Source: Porphyridium purpureum (lineage: Eukaryota > Rhodophyta > Bangiophyceae > Porphyridiales > Porphyridiaceae). From it: a DNA stretch of 64,000 nucleotides. The stretch spans positions 186,001-250,000 of the forward strand of contig VRMN01000012.1 of NCBI GenBank assembly GCA_008690995.1, in the 5' to 3' direction. The position numbers were made by a program, and so were the translations under genes. Below, piece after piece: positions 22,201-31,837 of the stretch; position 1 is the first letter of the stretch; every line of letters begins with the position of its first letter. The notes beneath the pieces were generated by a model. It saw only the letters and a program-made list of their open reading frames with translations. It did no database searches and was not told where the DNA came from.

Positions 22201-23308
22201 GCGCGTCGTGTGGTCGCAACCTGCTGCATTCAGCAGGGGCGCAGAGGGCTTCGGAAACAATGCCGACGGTATGATTGTTCCGTCCGTCCCTATGTTTTTG
22301 CAGATCAACCGGCCAGCGATGGTAAGTGCAAGGAATAGCGGAGCATTAGCAGCGTGGCTAAATCCGCCACCATGGAACATGGCTTCCACGATAGTCACCT
22401 TTTCTGTAACTTTATGCGTCGGCGTTGCGGCCGGTGCCGCGGATGCTGACGAAGATGAAAGCAGCTTTGGCTTTTCCGGGGCATCGCCAGGAGTCGAAGA
22501 CGCTGCAGCACCGAGGCGCCACGTCAAGATGCGGCCCTTGTTCGTACACGCCACGAGTATGTTGGCCAAAGGATGCAGGGCTAGCGCCGTGGTGCGCTCG
22601 CCCGTCCCAGCGTTGTTGAGCGTGTCGAGCTCATGCTTAATGTGCTTCTCGGCAATGTCAAACACGCGTACAATCCCATTCACGTATGCGGCGGCGGCCC
22701 ATGCGCGCACCGGATGCACAACCAATGCACTCAGATCGCTCATCTTGTCCGCCCGCTTGGTGGCTAGCGAAGCCTGAACCTTTGCTGCGCCGCCCTTGGC
22801 CACGTTCACTTTATGCTGGCTTCCCACCAGATCGGCGCGCAGCTTGAAGATCTCCCCGATAGGCGACGTGGCGTCTCGATGATGATTCAGCATCATACAC
22901 CAAACCGAGCTGGAGTCGAACTTGCTGTATACCACGAACGGCCTGCTGTGCGCCTTGCTTGATTGCACGTACGCAATGCCGCGCTGCGCACCAGGCAACT
23001 CAAACGTTTCAAGAATCTTCGCCACGCTGCCATCAAACACTTGGATCGCACACCTTATTCCTCTCCAGGAACGCCAACGTCAGGCGCAGCGACGACACGT
23101 GCACGAGATGCTGCACTGTGTCTGGCAACGTCACCCCACACACGTGTGCCATGCGGCGCGTCTCATAGTACATCAAGCGCGTGCCCATGGACACACACAC
23201 CCATCCGCGTTCCTCACAGAACGCCGCGCGCGTGGAGAACTCACTCGCTGGCTCGGCGCTCGGCAGCGCCGCGCGCAGCGTGAACATCGCGCTCGAGCCC
23301 GAACTCAT
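19261..23308 (-). CDS. TSET/TPLATE-complex WD40 subunit (TWD40-2/TTRAY-like)
   Basis: A large beta-propeller/alpha-solenoid protein. The C-terminal third aligns in order with plant TWD40-2: LSVLEAEYV...NHAIVLGDFNTAKRC, a Ser/Pro linker, a TPR-like block (AVTAIDAGRLEEAFDVCGQA), INFNLGIENYGLAAQGIRVL, and a terminal zinc-knuckle-like end (CSLCPCRLAV...TKCSFCLLGTI). Such proteins belong to the ancient TSET adaptor complex for endocytosis. N-terminal blades include VNGIVRVFDIAEKHI and LHPLANILVACTNKGRILTW. The main frame (19261-23040) opens only at GTG. Upstream, FTLRAALPSAEP to TLAFLERNKV is in the next frame with an ATG at 23308, and the two halves join sensibly across one extra base near 23040. 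This is either a sequence error or a real indel, as no plausible intron is seen. About 1,349 codons in total. The exact paralogue (TTRAY1 or TTRAY2) is uncertain. Confidence 0.72.
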
Positions 23309-25126
23309 GTCGCGCTTGTTTCGATCTGTCCCACTTCCAAGCCCGTCGACCGTCTTGCTAACTCGCGCAAGTGATGCGCGCTGCTGCACGAAAGACTGAG
23401 GCACGGCGTTTGAAGCAAAGACTGGACACGTCGCGATACAGCACAGACGGCACGCGTCTTGGACATGCAATCGCGCGCCGAGAACCAGAGTTGGGACGCC
23501 TCGATGAAGAGCCGCACGGCTCGAGGACGCGCGTCTATGCCGAGCGGAATATACCGGGTGACGCGGGGAGGCCGAGGCTTCGACGGTTGACAGCTGCTGG
23601 GAAACAGAGATGCTCCAGTTGCTTCCGGATATGCTCGTGGTGGCGTGCGCTGGTGTCGTGACGCAAGTGTGCGCGCAGTAGCGCCCGAGAAAGGTAACTG
23701 GCTACTGTAGCTATTGCCGTGCATTCTAGCAGGGAGGTCAGAGGCCAAAGGCCAGCCGTTCTGACCGCGGACGCGAGGAATGAGAGGGTGAGAAGATGTA
23801 CATGACACCACAGACCAGTGCGGCGGTATATGTAATGTCCGAGACAGAGGGTGACAGACCAATTTTGGTCTTCGATTTGGCCAGTAGCAGAGTACTGATG
23901 CTGGGTTTGCGCGTGCCGTAAAGAATCTGGCAGGCAGGTTTGAAGGTCTACATGTACGTCTGCCCGGCAGGCCAATGCACACACACGGTCCACCTGTGTA
24001 ATTCAAACACAGTGGCATGCTCACATCTGGTTTTATGTGGAGATACAGAGCGCTGTCGCCTCGAGAAAACATTTTCCCAACGGAGATATCGCGCTTTGAC
24101 GTCCGTGCTTCGAAATCAAGTGTATGAGAAGATCGCTTCAGCCGTTGGATTGTTACGTTCTGGACCATGCGTATCGCATTCTTTGTCCAGATGATGTAGC
24201 GGCACACAAGTACGCTTTCGGGCGCACCAACGTTCGCTCCGTTTCGGTCTCATTTCAGCAATTGTGGCAATGAGAGAAGGCACGCTTGGCTGTACATGAG
24301 CGGCTAGAGACGGGCATGATCAAGCGTCTTCCCTTGTAGCGCACCCGAGCGGAGTGCGATACTGACGCTGATGGATTCAGAACGAGCCGTGGCAAGTTTT
24401 TCGACAAGGCATGGTTGCTGGTATCGTGCAGCCTTTCAGCGGAGCGTCCCGGCCAGAGCACTGCAGAGCGGCGAGTCCGCGCGTTCGAAATTGGCCACCA
24501 CGTTGTTACGGAGAACAAGCGAGTATGTACGCGAGTGAATTCCAAATGTTTCAAAAGCGCCGAGGCCTTTGAAAAACTTTGGCTGCCAAAGATACTACGG
24601 ACATCATCGGCGCCTAGGCGCACCATTTCGGAATCGTGCTTCAAGAGTTTGCACGAGCATCGAAGCAAAGATTTTTTTATTTTTTTCTTTCCTTAGTCCT
24701 TTGCGCTTTGGGCTTCCTCGAAGCGAGGGACCAGCGCAGAAGAAGGAGAGGGCGGCTGGTGCTTTCGAGCCTGCGATTCTTCCGACAGAGAAAAGACGGT
24801 AGTAGAGTTGACGGCGACGCCGCGCGACCAGCAGAGGGCAGCCAACGAGCGGGACGACCAAGTCGCAGCGCGTGTTTAAACCGTTACGGCGAATAAAACA
24901 AACCGACAGACCGTTTTGTGAGAAGCGCGACGCGCGGCGACGTGCGTGAGAGACGCGAGACGGTGTTCTCAAGGGTGCAACCGGAAGCGCTGGTGAATGG
25001 TGTGGCTGGCGCTCGTCATCGCGCCTTGACTGTCTCACTGTTCTGCGTGGCCGAGCCTGTTTCTTGGTCCGCGGCTTGACGCGGGTTGCGTGGACGGTTG
25101 GGAGCGACGCGGACAGACCATGAAGG
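23309..25126. other. Divergent spacer, no supported gene
   Basis: This lies between the TSET-subunit gene (-) and the Ycf45-like gene (+). A 300-codon minus-strand frame at 23305-24207 has random-looking, Arg/Ser/Cys-rich composition and no family signature. A T-rich run lies at about 24668-24690 and purine-rich patches at about 24730-24790 and 24945-24965, the latter closer to the downstream start. The DNA is more AT-rich around 23.9-24.7 kb. Confidence 0.5.
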
Positions 25127-28100
25127 ATGGTGGGGTTTGTGCTGAGCGTTGCAGGAGATGGGATCGCTGCTGGTCGTGGACGTCGTGGACGTCTCGAGCT
25201 GTGCATGCGTCGCGGAAAGGATAAGGTTGGCGTTCGGGTGGGGACTGATGGTGCAGTGTGGAGGCATTGGCGGGGAAGAACACGCATGACAATGTCGGCT
25301 GCTGGCCACGGACGCGAGGGAATTGAGGATCAGTATGCTGCGCATCTGGGAGCGTTTTTGGCGGCAGTGGGTGGAAAGGCCTCGTTAGATGATGTCGGTC
25401 GGTATTGCGGCATGCCGCGCGAATGGCAAGACCAAGTGCATCGCGTGCGCGCGTTCTTGTTAAGACGGAAGGATATGTTCAAGCTATTTGCTTCCTCCGC
25501 GAATGACAACCCAAGAGGCACAACAGCGGGCGAAAATGTTGCAGCGGCACGGTATACATTTAATGTGGAACTCACGGAAGAGTACAAGGCTATGTACGAG
25601 TTGGTCGAGTCTCGCGGACACGTGCGCGATCGCTCAACGCGCCGCGATAAAAACGTTGAGCGCCAGATTCCGCAGAGAGTCCACGCCAGAGCTGAGACTG
25701 AATTCGTAATTGTACGTTCGGTAACGACTGCACTGCGTGATGCTGTGTCAAAACTCATGAGAGAAAAGTGGCTTCTGGTCCACAGGTTGCCGCAAGCGGA
25801 TAGTGAGCTGACCGCGTCTCAGATTTCTGGCGTGGTTGTCATCGGCGAATCTGGCCAGCTGGTGGTCTGGTTTGAAGGAGCAGACGCGTGGGAAGCGCTT
25901 CTCAAAGTGCTTCGCTATCCGGGGCTAATCGTTCCAGTCACGTTCAGCTGGCAAGAACAGAAGAGGCGGGACTTGGGAGCTGGTCCTAACCACTTTGATG
26001 TTGGATTTGCCATGGACGCTGTTAGCATGGCGCGCAGTGTCCCAGAATTTGGCCATTTTTGCAAGGATAGTGAAGAGATCCGGAACGAACTTGCGTCACT
26101 CGAGGACAAGCAACCGCTTGAGGATCATGCGGTTACGTTTATGCTTCGCTTAAGGGATCTTACCTCGGCCTTTATTGAAGGCGTGAATAATTGGAATGCT
26201 GGTTCTGTTCTTGCTGACTCGCGTGCGCTCTGCGCGGACGCATTGCGCGAATACCAGCTGCAGACGGCAGTCATTGAGCTGATGTACGAGCGAGGTCTTG
26301 TGAAGAACGCTTCTGTTGGTGCGGATGAGGAAGGGCAGGACGAGTTTGATAGTAACACAAACTTGAATGATGATGCTCTTGATGAGGAAGTATGGGATGA
26401 TACTTTTGAGCTGGACGAAGATGCACGTGGATTCAAGTTTCAGGGCCAATCAAACCAAAGACAGCGGATCGCCACAACACAGCACGACCTGCTCTTCAAG
26501 CAAATTGGGATTATTCGGGAAGCAGATGTTACCTATTTCCGCCGTCGCAAAGGCGTTGATGTGGAAGAGATTGATCTCGCACAGCTTTTGCGAGAAAAAG
26601 TTGGCTCGGAGTCCCCTCTCCAGCCTGGCGTGAGTCTTGACGATGGAAGCGTGAGAAGTGAAGCCAGTGCGGCGCTGGTGTCCCTTGCCGGAGCGCGCTT
26701 ACTGCAATCGCGCATGAGCGCGGTCAAACTCGCTGCAAAGCCCGGAAGTGATGGCACGCAGATGCAGACTTTGGGAGATGCACGGTCGTTTCCCGAGGCG
26801 CAAGCGCTGTACCTTGACCTGCTTTCCGAATTTGCATTTTCGTCCTTGTGCGAGAATGCCAAGCCCGATGAATCTAGACTTGTGAGCGTCCCTATGAATA
26901 CGCCGGTGCGGCTCGTGTTCGACCAGTTTGGGCGCGCGCATTATCTTCGCCTGCGTACCGATGATACGGTCAAAAGTACAGACAGCACCCAGATTGGTGA
27001 ACTTATGGAACGGCACGGCTCAGAGACGAAAGATGCGTCGTTTGATGCCGCGTCGTGCCGCTTGGTTCACGCGATGCTAGGTGATGTGATCTCAGACTTA
27101 CGGCAACGACACAGAAATCCAACGGTCCGGGATGACAATAGCATCAGAACCGTATCTGCTGCTGGCCGTTCGGTTCTGATGGTGGGGGCGCCTGCACAAG
27201 TCCATTTGCGTGACCGTACAGGAAGGAACGTGAGTTTTGGCAGGGTTATCCGGGATGCGATCACTGGTGCAATGGCGGAAGACTTTGATGCTCGCGTGGT
27301 TGTCGTCAACTTGAATGCCGGCATAGATGCTGCAGCACGCAGCGAGGCACGAACCGCGGGCATCATTGAGATTGACGTATTTGAGCGTGCCCCGAGCGCG
27401 CGAGCCGTGCAAGACTTGACAAGCAAGGTTCTTTCTTTTTCTCCAGATGGTGTGGTAGTTGACGGCGTGCTTAATGCAGCGCACGTGGAGCTTGCCTTGC
27501 AGCTGGCAGCGGAAGCGCAGCCACGAGGATTTGGGCTGTTCGTATCAGCAGAGGTCGACTCGGCGGCACGCTTGATGCAGAATTCTGCTCTCAGCAGGCT
27601 TGTTGGTGGCACGCGGGTCCTTGAGCTCGCTCCAGAACAAGCACGTCTAACTGTCTCTGGCCGTCGCAGGCGAGTTATCCGCGCAGCGCCCGCAGTGTTT
27701 CGTCAAATCGTTGAGCTACCCAAGCCTTCAAACTTGTCGAGCAGGTATGTACAGCACGCTCGTGTTCAGGTCCATGCAAACTCAGAGTCGAGCGTGGACC
27801 ACTTTCTGGAACTCGGAGACTTTGAGTACGAGACGCGCCAAATGGACAGTGACGAGCAACATGTGGTAAGTACGTTTTCTTACCATTTTAAGCAAGAGCG
27901 TCATCGCCTGAGGCTGTCAGATCGTGTGCTCGGCTTTCGCGCCTTCCAGCAGACGACGGGCCTCACAGATCTTTCCGCACTTGCCGAAGCAATGGTTGAC
28001 GAGCTGACGCGCCGAGCAGACGCTACCGGTAGCGGGCTACTGACGTCATTGCGGACGGAAAGTGCGGCAATGACGAAAGCATGGATCACTAAAAACCGCA

Positions 28101-28510
28101 GTGCGGACGCGGAGGACACAAAGACAGAGCCTGCGAGTGGCATCTTTGACGATCCCGACTTTGAGGAGGAGACCGCGTTGCCCATCATAAGTCTTGAGGA
28201 AGAAAGTGAGGAAGACTACAGCGCCACTGGGTCAAGCAGTGTCGATGCTGGCTCCGCGGGCCCAGAAGCAGGGCTTTTGGGGACGTCATGGAGTGCGGCA
28301 GCGCGGACACGCGAGCTCATTGCAGCCCTGGAGCGCGCGGCGGCCGAAGAGGATATGCAAAGCCCAAATGAAATAAGAGTGGCCGTGTCCACCGATTGGG
28401 ATTACAGCATGCGCAGTGTACAAGATACAAGTGCCATTGAACCATCACGCTTGATGCCATCGCTAGCCGAAAGCGCGTCGTGGCCGGTCTTGCTTCAAGA
28501 ATTGGAATAA
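25127..28510 (+). CDS. Large Ycf45-like protein with degenerate ATPase site
   Basis: An 1,127-residue protein. Residues about 640-850 follow the order of the Ycf45/SpoIIIAA-type AAA domain: a lead-in (TPVRLVFDQFGRAHYLRLR), the P-loop strand GRSVLMVGAPAQ (about 678-690), RVVVVNLNAGID (about 723), PDGVVVDGVLNAAHVELA (about 772), LSRLVGGTRVLELAPEQAR (about 820) and an RRRRVIRAAPAVFRQIVEL tail. Ycf45 proteins have GxPGVGKT and VIVIDE; here the Walker A Gly-Lys-Thr and the Walker B acid are missing, so it is probably a non-hydrolysing relative. Residues 80-120 (LDDVGRYCGMP...VRAFLLRRKDMFKLF) look like a small helical nucleic-acid-binding module. An acidic stretch and an acidic C-terminus follow. 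The Arg-rich N-terminus suggests organelle targeting. ATGs at 25285 and 25291 are alternative starts. Role unknown; organellar nucleic-acid work is an inference. Confidence 0.7.
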   Translation: MVGFVLSVAGDGIAAGRGRRGRLELCMRRGKDKVGVRVGTDGAVWRHWRGRTRMTMSAAGHGREGIEDQYAAHLGAFLAAVGGKASLDDVGRYCGMPREWQDQVHRVRAFLLRRKDMFKLFASSANDNPRGTTAGENVAAARYTFNVELTEEYKAMYELVESRGHVRDRSTRRDKNVERQIPQRVHARAETEFVIVRSVTTALRDAVSKLMREKWLLVHRLPQADSELTASQISGVVVIGESGQLVVWFEGADAWEALLKVLRYPGLIVPVTFSWQEQKRRDLGAGPNHFDVGFAMDAVSMARSVPEFGHFCKDSEEIRNELASLEDKQPLEDHAVTFMLRLRDLTSAFIEGVNNWNAGSVLADSRALCADALREYQLQTAVIELMYERGLVKNASVGADEEGQDEFDSNTNLNDDALDEEVWDDTFELDEDARGFKFQGQSNQRQRIATTQHDLLFKQIGIIREADVTYFRRRKGVDVEEIDLAQLLREKVGSESPLQPGVSLDDGSVRSEASAALVSLAGARLLQSRMSAVKLAAKPGSDGTQMQTLGDARSFPEAQALYLDLLSEFAFSSLCENAKPDESRLVSVPMNTPVRLVFDQFGRAHYLRLRTDDTVKSTDSTQIGELMERHGSETKDASFDAASCRLVHAMLGDVISDLRQRHRNPTVRDDNSIRTVSAAGRSVLMVGAPAQVHLRDRTGRNVSFGRVIRDAITGAMAEDFDARVVVVNLNAGIDAAARSEARTAGIIEIDVFERAPSARAVQDLTSKVLSFSPDGVVVDGVLNAAHVELALQLAAEAQPRGFGLFVSAEVDSAARLMQNSALSRLVGGTRVLELAPEQARLTVSGRRRRVIRAAPAVFRQIVELPKPSNLSSRYVQHARVQVHANSESSVDHFLELGDFEYETRQMDSDEQHVVSTFSYHFKQERHRLRLSDRVLGFRAFQQTTGLTDLSALAEAMVDELTRRADATGSGLLTSLRTESAAMTKAWITKNRSADAEDTKTEPASGIFDDPDFEEETALPIISLEEESEEDYSATGSSSVDAGSAGPEAGLLGTSWSAAARTRELIAALERAAAEEDMQSPNEIRVAVSTDWDYSMRSVQDTSAIEPSRLMPSLAESASWPVLLQELE

Positions 28511-28549
28511 ACGGCAAACGTTATCAACACATGTTTGCGAGTGAACAGT

Positions 28550-31500
28550 TTAATACAATCCACTCGAATGAAAGTCGACAGGACTTGGCACAGCAAGACT
28601 GAAGGTGCGCATGGCCCATCGTGTACGCTTCAGAAGCCTGTCTGCCTCGGCTCGTCCAATACTGGTGCATCTTGCGTGAAAGCGTGAGCTCCACAACTGC
28701 AGAAATGCACGTGGCGGGCGATACTGAACAGTGGCAAGTGCCCACAAAGCATCGGATAAAAGTGCAAGCGTCAGTGTAGCCTTGTTTGTCGACAAGTGTT
28801 GCGCAAAAATGCGAACCCACATGTCCATCCATACGGGGTCAGGCCGCAATTGGAGTTGTACATATGACTTGAGCACGACGACCAGCGAGCGCTCATCGAG
28901 CTTGGAAAGTTGTGCGTCATCCAGCACCTTATCCAAGGCTCCGAGCACGCTCCACGACGGACGCTGTTTCATATTTGCGCATGCTTGCAGCACCGCGCAA
29001 ATGGTCCGCGTGTCTGGCTCGTCCTTGGGCGAGGATGAAGCGAATGCGCCGAGTCGCTCCAAAAGCTGCGCTTCGAGCGCGTGCACCAGCTCTGCATTGA
29101 GATTCAGGCCCAGTAAAGACACGTGCGTAGCCATCGCAGTATACACCATACCAAGCTCTTTGGAGGTGAGATTTGGGCATCCTGATCGTGTGTCACGCAA
29201 TGAGTGCAAGAAGCGCGCCTGCCACTGTGTGAAAAACTGAACTTGCAGTTCATTCTGGCGCTCCAGATCCCGCACGTCTGGAATGACCACTGGATGTACT
29301 AGGGCGCCCCCTTTCCGCACGGTTAGCGATATCTGTGTTGGAACGGACGGCTCGGGCTCTTCCACGCCAGTTTGATCCGAGTTTTGCATCCTGGCCGATG
29401 CCAACGCTAAAGTCTTGGGTAGTGTACCCACATGCAGGTCGTCCGCATCCTCATCCTCGTCTGAAGACGAAGAAGCCGAAGAGGATGCCAGAATCAGGAT
29501 GCTCCGAGGGTCTGCAGGCGATTCCATGTTCATGTCGAGTGCATACCCATCCACGCCACTTGCTTCCAGAAGAACAGGTCTTTGTGTGTCTGCGGAAACG
29601 GCACGAGATGGAAACATGGCTTCCGAATCGTGTTGCTGGGCCAGAGCGTGAAGCAGCACAACCAAGTCGCCCGGCGACCAGCGGAGCGCATGATCTTGCA
29701 TGGGCGATATGCACAACGGCTCGAATGCGTCACTGGGTACACGCACCCGCATCAGGCCGAAGGCCCACATGAGCGAAACAATTTCCTTTGGGCGCGGGCG
29801 CACGGTTCCTGCACCCATGCCCCTCGCAAAGGCGTCGATGAAGGAGTCTGGAGCTCGAAAGTTGATTCGTGCAAGTCCCCACATGATGTTGCTTAAATTA
29901 TGTGGTGACTGTGACACAGCCACGCGTTCGCGAATAATGGCGGCAATTAGCGATCGCATGACGTCTGCACTGGGTGTCATGCGGAGTGTCCCAAGACTCC
30001 ACAGAGCGTTTCCAAGCGCCTGCGCCGAAAACTGGTCCCACCGCGATACGAATTGAGCGAACCAGGCCTCCATAAAAGTGGCTTGGGTCTGCGGATTTGA
30101 CAGCACCTGTAGCTTGGTGAAAGCCCACACCATGAGCGCCATGGAATGCGGTGAAAAGAGGCTTGCGTATCGGCAAAAAAATTGGATGACGGAGCGTACA
30201 AATGCGGCATCTGCGCTGATCTTGAGATACACACAGCTCCAGAGGATTAGCGACAGCTCCTGCGCAAGGCGAGTGAGCCCTGCCCGCGACTTTGGGTCGG
30301 AGCTGGTAGCGGTACGGCTGCATGCATGGATACATGCTGCAAAACACTTGGTGTACACATTCTGAGGCGGGCATCGCAGCCCGAGCCACACATGCGCCCA
30401 CATCACATGGCAAGCGCCCTGAGAGGACAACTGTCGAGCCGAAATCAAGTCAAACTGCGAGTACAAGAACTTCCAGAAGGACTCGTCACGAATCACGCAC
30501 TGGTCTAGGTCGTATAACGCCTGATTAATTGTGTCGGACGAGTACGAATAGACGCCAGTACTTTCGGGTTCCTCGTCCACTCCGCCCGCTTTCACTAGTG
30601 AAAACACGGAAGAAGAATCGTTGCTCTTAAACACATTAGACGCATTGTTGCTACTGTCCACGAGTTCCGGGAAGAGCAGCGCCGGGCTCGAAGGACGTTC
30701 TGCGGCCAGTGTCCGCGATGGAGCAAACGCGGCGTTGAGCTCATCGAGTGACTGCTTAAAGGTAGCAAACGACCACAGAACGTTGGCAAGACACTGCTCG
30801 GCCAGCGCATGACCCTGCAGCGCAAGCTCGCGAAGGCGGAAATGCGAGCTGATTAGCAATTCTGGGTACAAGGGCAGCCAGCGCAACGTTGCAAGTGCCC
30901 ACAGCACATTGGACACTTCTTGCGCAGTTGCCGATGTCTTAATGTGTCGCGTGAGCTCGCGGGTGAAAAGGCCGATAAGCTCATCGCGGGTTGTGACTTG
31001 AAGGTAGCCCATTGCAGAGACCAGAGCACGATTCCACTGTGCCGGCTTGGACAATTTCGCCAGCGCCCACAAACAATTTGCCCAAGCGCGCGCGTCCATC
31101 CGCCGCTCAGCGTTCTGGTACGCATACACAATGAAGGCCACCTCCAGCGCTGGCGCCGACTGAGCGCTCTCTGAAAACCGAAAGTCAAGCTTTGCGAGTG
31201 AGGTAAAGATCTTGGCAATGGTATACTTGTCGCACTCGGGTACACCCAAATACGTTGCCGGCAGAACACTCCGCTCCACGATCTCTTGCACAAGTACGGA
31301 GACACCCATGTCCCGGAAAAGCCGCATGTGTTGCTCAGACTGTGATGCAAACTTGCTGAATAGCAGAAGCACGCGAGACGCGCATTTGATCGAGGTCAAT
31401 GTGTACGAGTTTGCCGCCGCGAGGCGCATCTCGTTCATCCATGCGGTCCATGCGCGCCATACCGGCGTACGATCCGACCCTGAGCTTTTCTGCAGCGTCT

Positions 31501-31837
31501 CTGAGCTCTGAAGGGACGAAAAGCGCAGCTCAAGCTGTTTGAGCTGATCTAGAAACTCATCAGACACCCACACGCGCGTGGCCTGCGGCTGCGGTGAGCG
31601 ATCATCTTGGCAAAAACGGCTTATTCCAGTCTTCATTCTCCTTCCCCGACGCGGACTTAAGCTCCGATGCGGCCACCCAAGTTGTTGACCTGCGAGTACG
31701 CGCAATCGACAAGTCGTCCATTTCACAGAGCCTACCTGCACGAGGACAGCCCGTTCACACGCTACAATGCCACATCCCTTGTTCAGAGGCGCAGGACCGC
31801 GAAATGCAAACATGAAGGCGCCCAAAGACCACTCCAT
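28550..31837 (-). CDS. OPR/HPR-type helical-repeat protein, probable organelle RNA factor
   Basis: The 1,095-residue protein contains at least ten repeats with the octotricopeptide-like core xNxLWALAxLxxxP: NCLWALAKLSKP, SNVLWALATLRWLP, ANVLWSFATF, MVWAFTKL, GNALWSLGTLRMTP, SNIMWGLARINFRAP, SLMWAFGLMRVRVP, DALWALATVQYRPP. Proteins with this repeat bind organellar transcripts and steer their processing, stability or translation in algae and apicomplexans. A typical RAP domain is not apparent at the C-terminus. The N-terminus is basic with few acids up to about residue 85, fitting a plastid or mitochondrial presequence. ATG at 31634 is an alternative start. An acidic Ser/Asp linker lies around residues 800-815. 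The stop is 39 bp from the stop of the convergent Ycf45-like gene, so their 3' untranslated regions must overlap. Target RNA unknown. Confidence 0.75.
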   Translation of the reverse strand: MEWSLGAFMFAFRGPAPLNKGCGIVACERAVLVQVGSVKWTTCRLRVLAGQQLGWPHRSLSPRRGRRMKTGISRFCQDDRSPQPQATRVWVSDEFLDQLKQLELRFSSLQSSETLQKSSGSDRTPVWRAWTAWMNEMRLAAANSYTLTSIKCASRVLLLFSKFASQSEQHMRLFRDMGVSVLVQEIVERSVLPATYLGVPECDKYTIAKIFTSLAKLDFRFSESAQSAPALEVAFIVYAYQNAERRMDARAWANCLWALAKLSKPAQWNRALVSAMGYLQVTTRDELIGLFTRELTRHIKTSATAQEVSNVLWALATLRWLPLYPELLISSHFRLRELALQGHALAEQCLANVLWSFATFKQSLDELNAAFAPSRTLAAERPSSPALLFPELVDSSNNASNVFKSNDSSSVFSLVKAGGVDEEPESTGVYSYSSDTINQALYDLDQCVIRDESFWKFLYSQFDLISARQLSSQGACHVMWAHVWLGLRCPPQNVYTKCFAACIHACSRTATSSDPKSRAGLTRLAQELSLILWSCVYLKISADAAFVRSVIQFFCRYASLFSPHSMALMVWAFTKLQVLSNPQTQATFMEAWFAQFVSRWDQFSAQALGNALWSLGTLRMTPSADVMRSLIAAIIRERVAVSQSPHNLSNIMWGLARINFRAPDSFIDAFARGMGAGTVRPRPKEIVSLMWAFGLMRVRVPSDAFEPLCISPMQDHALRWSPGDLVVLLHALAQQHDSEAMFPSRAVSADTQRPVLLEASGVDGYALDMNMESPADPRSILILASSSASSSSDEDEDADDLHVGTLPKTLALASARMQNSDQTGVEEPEPSVPTQISLTVRKGGALVHPVVIPDVRDLERQNELQVQFFTQWQARFLHSLRDTRSGCPNLTSKELGMVYTAMATHVSLLGLNLNAELVHALEAQLLERLGAFASSSPKDEPDTRTICAVLQACANMKQRPSWSVLGALDKVLDDAQLSKLDERSLVVVLKSYVQLQLRPDPVWMDMWVRIFAQHLSTNKATLTLALLSDALWALATVQYRPPRAFLQLWSSRFHARCTSIGRAEADRLLKRTRWAMRTFSLAVPSPVDFHSSGLY

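Noticed and set aside
23305-24207. 300-codon minus-strand frame upstream of the TSET-subunit gene
   Set aside because: Composition is random-looking (Arg, Ser, Cys and Pro rich), there is no domain, and it overlaps the probable true N-terminus of the neighbouring gene in another frame.
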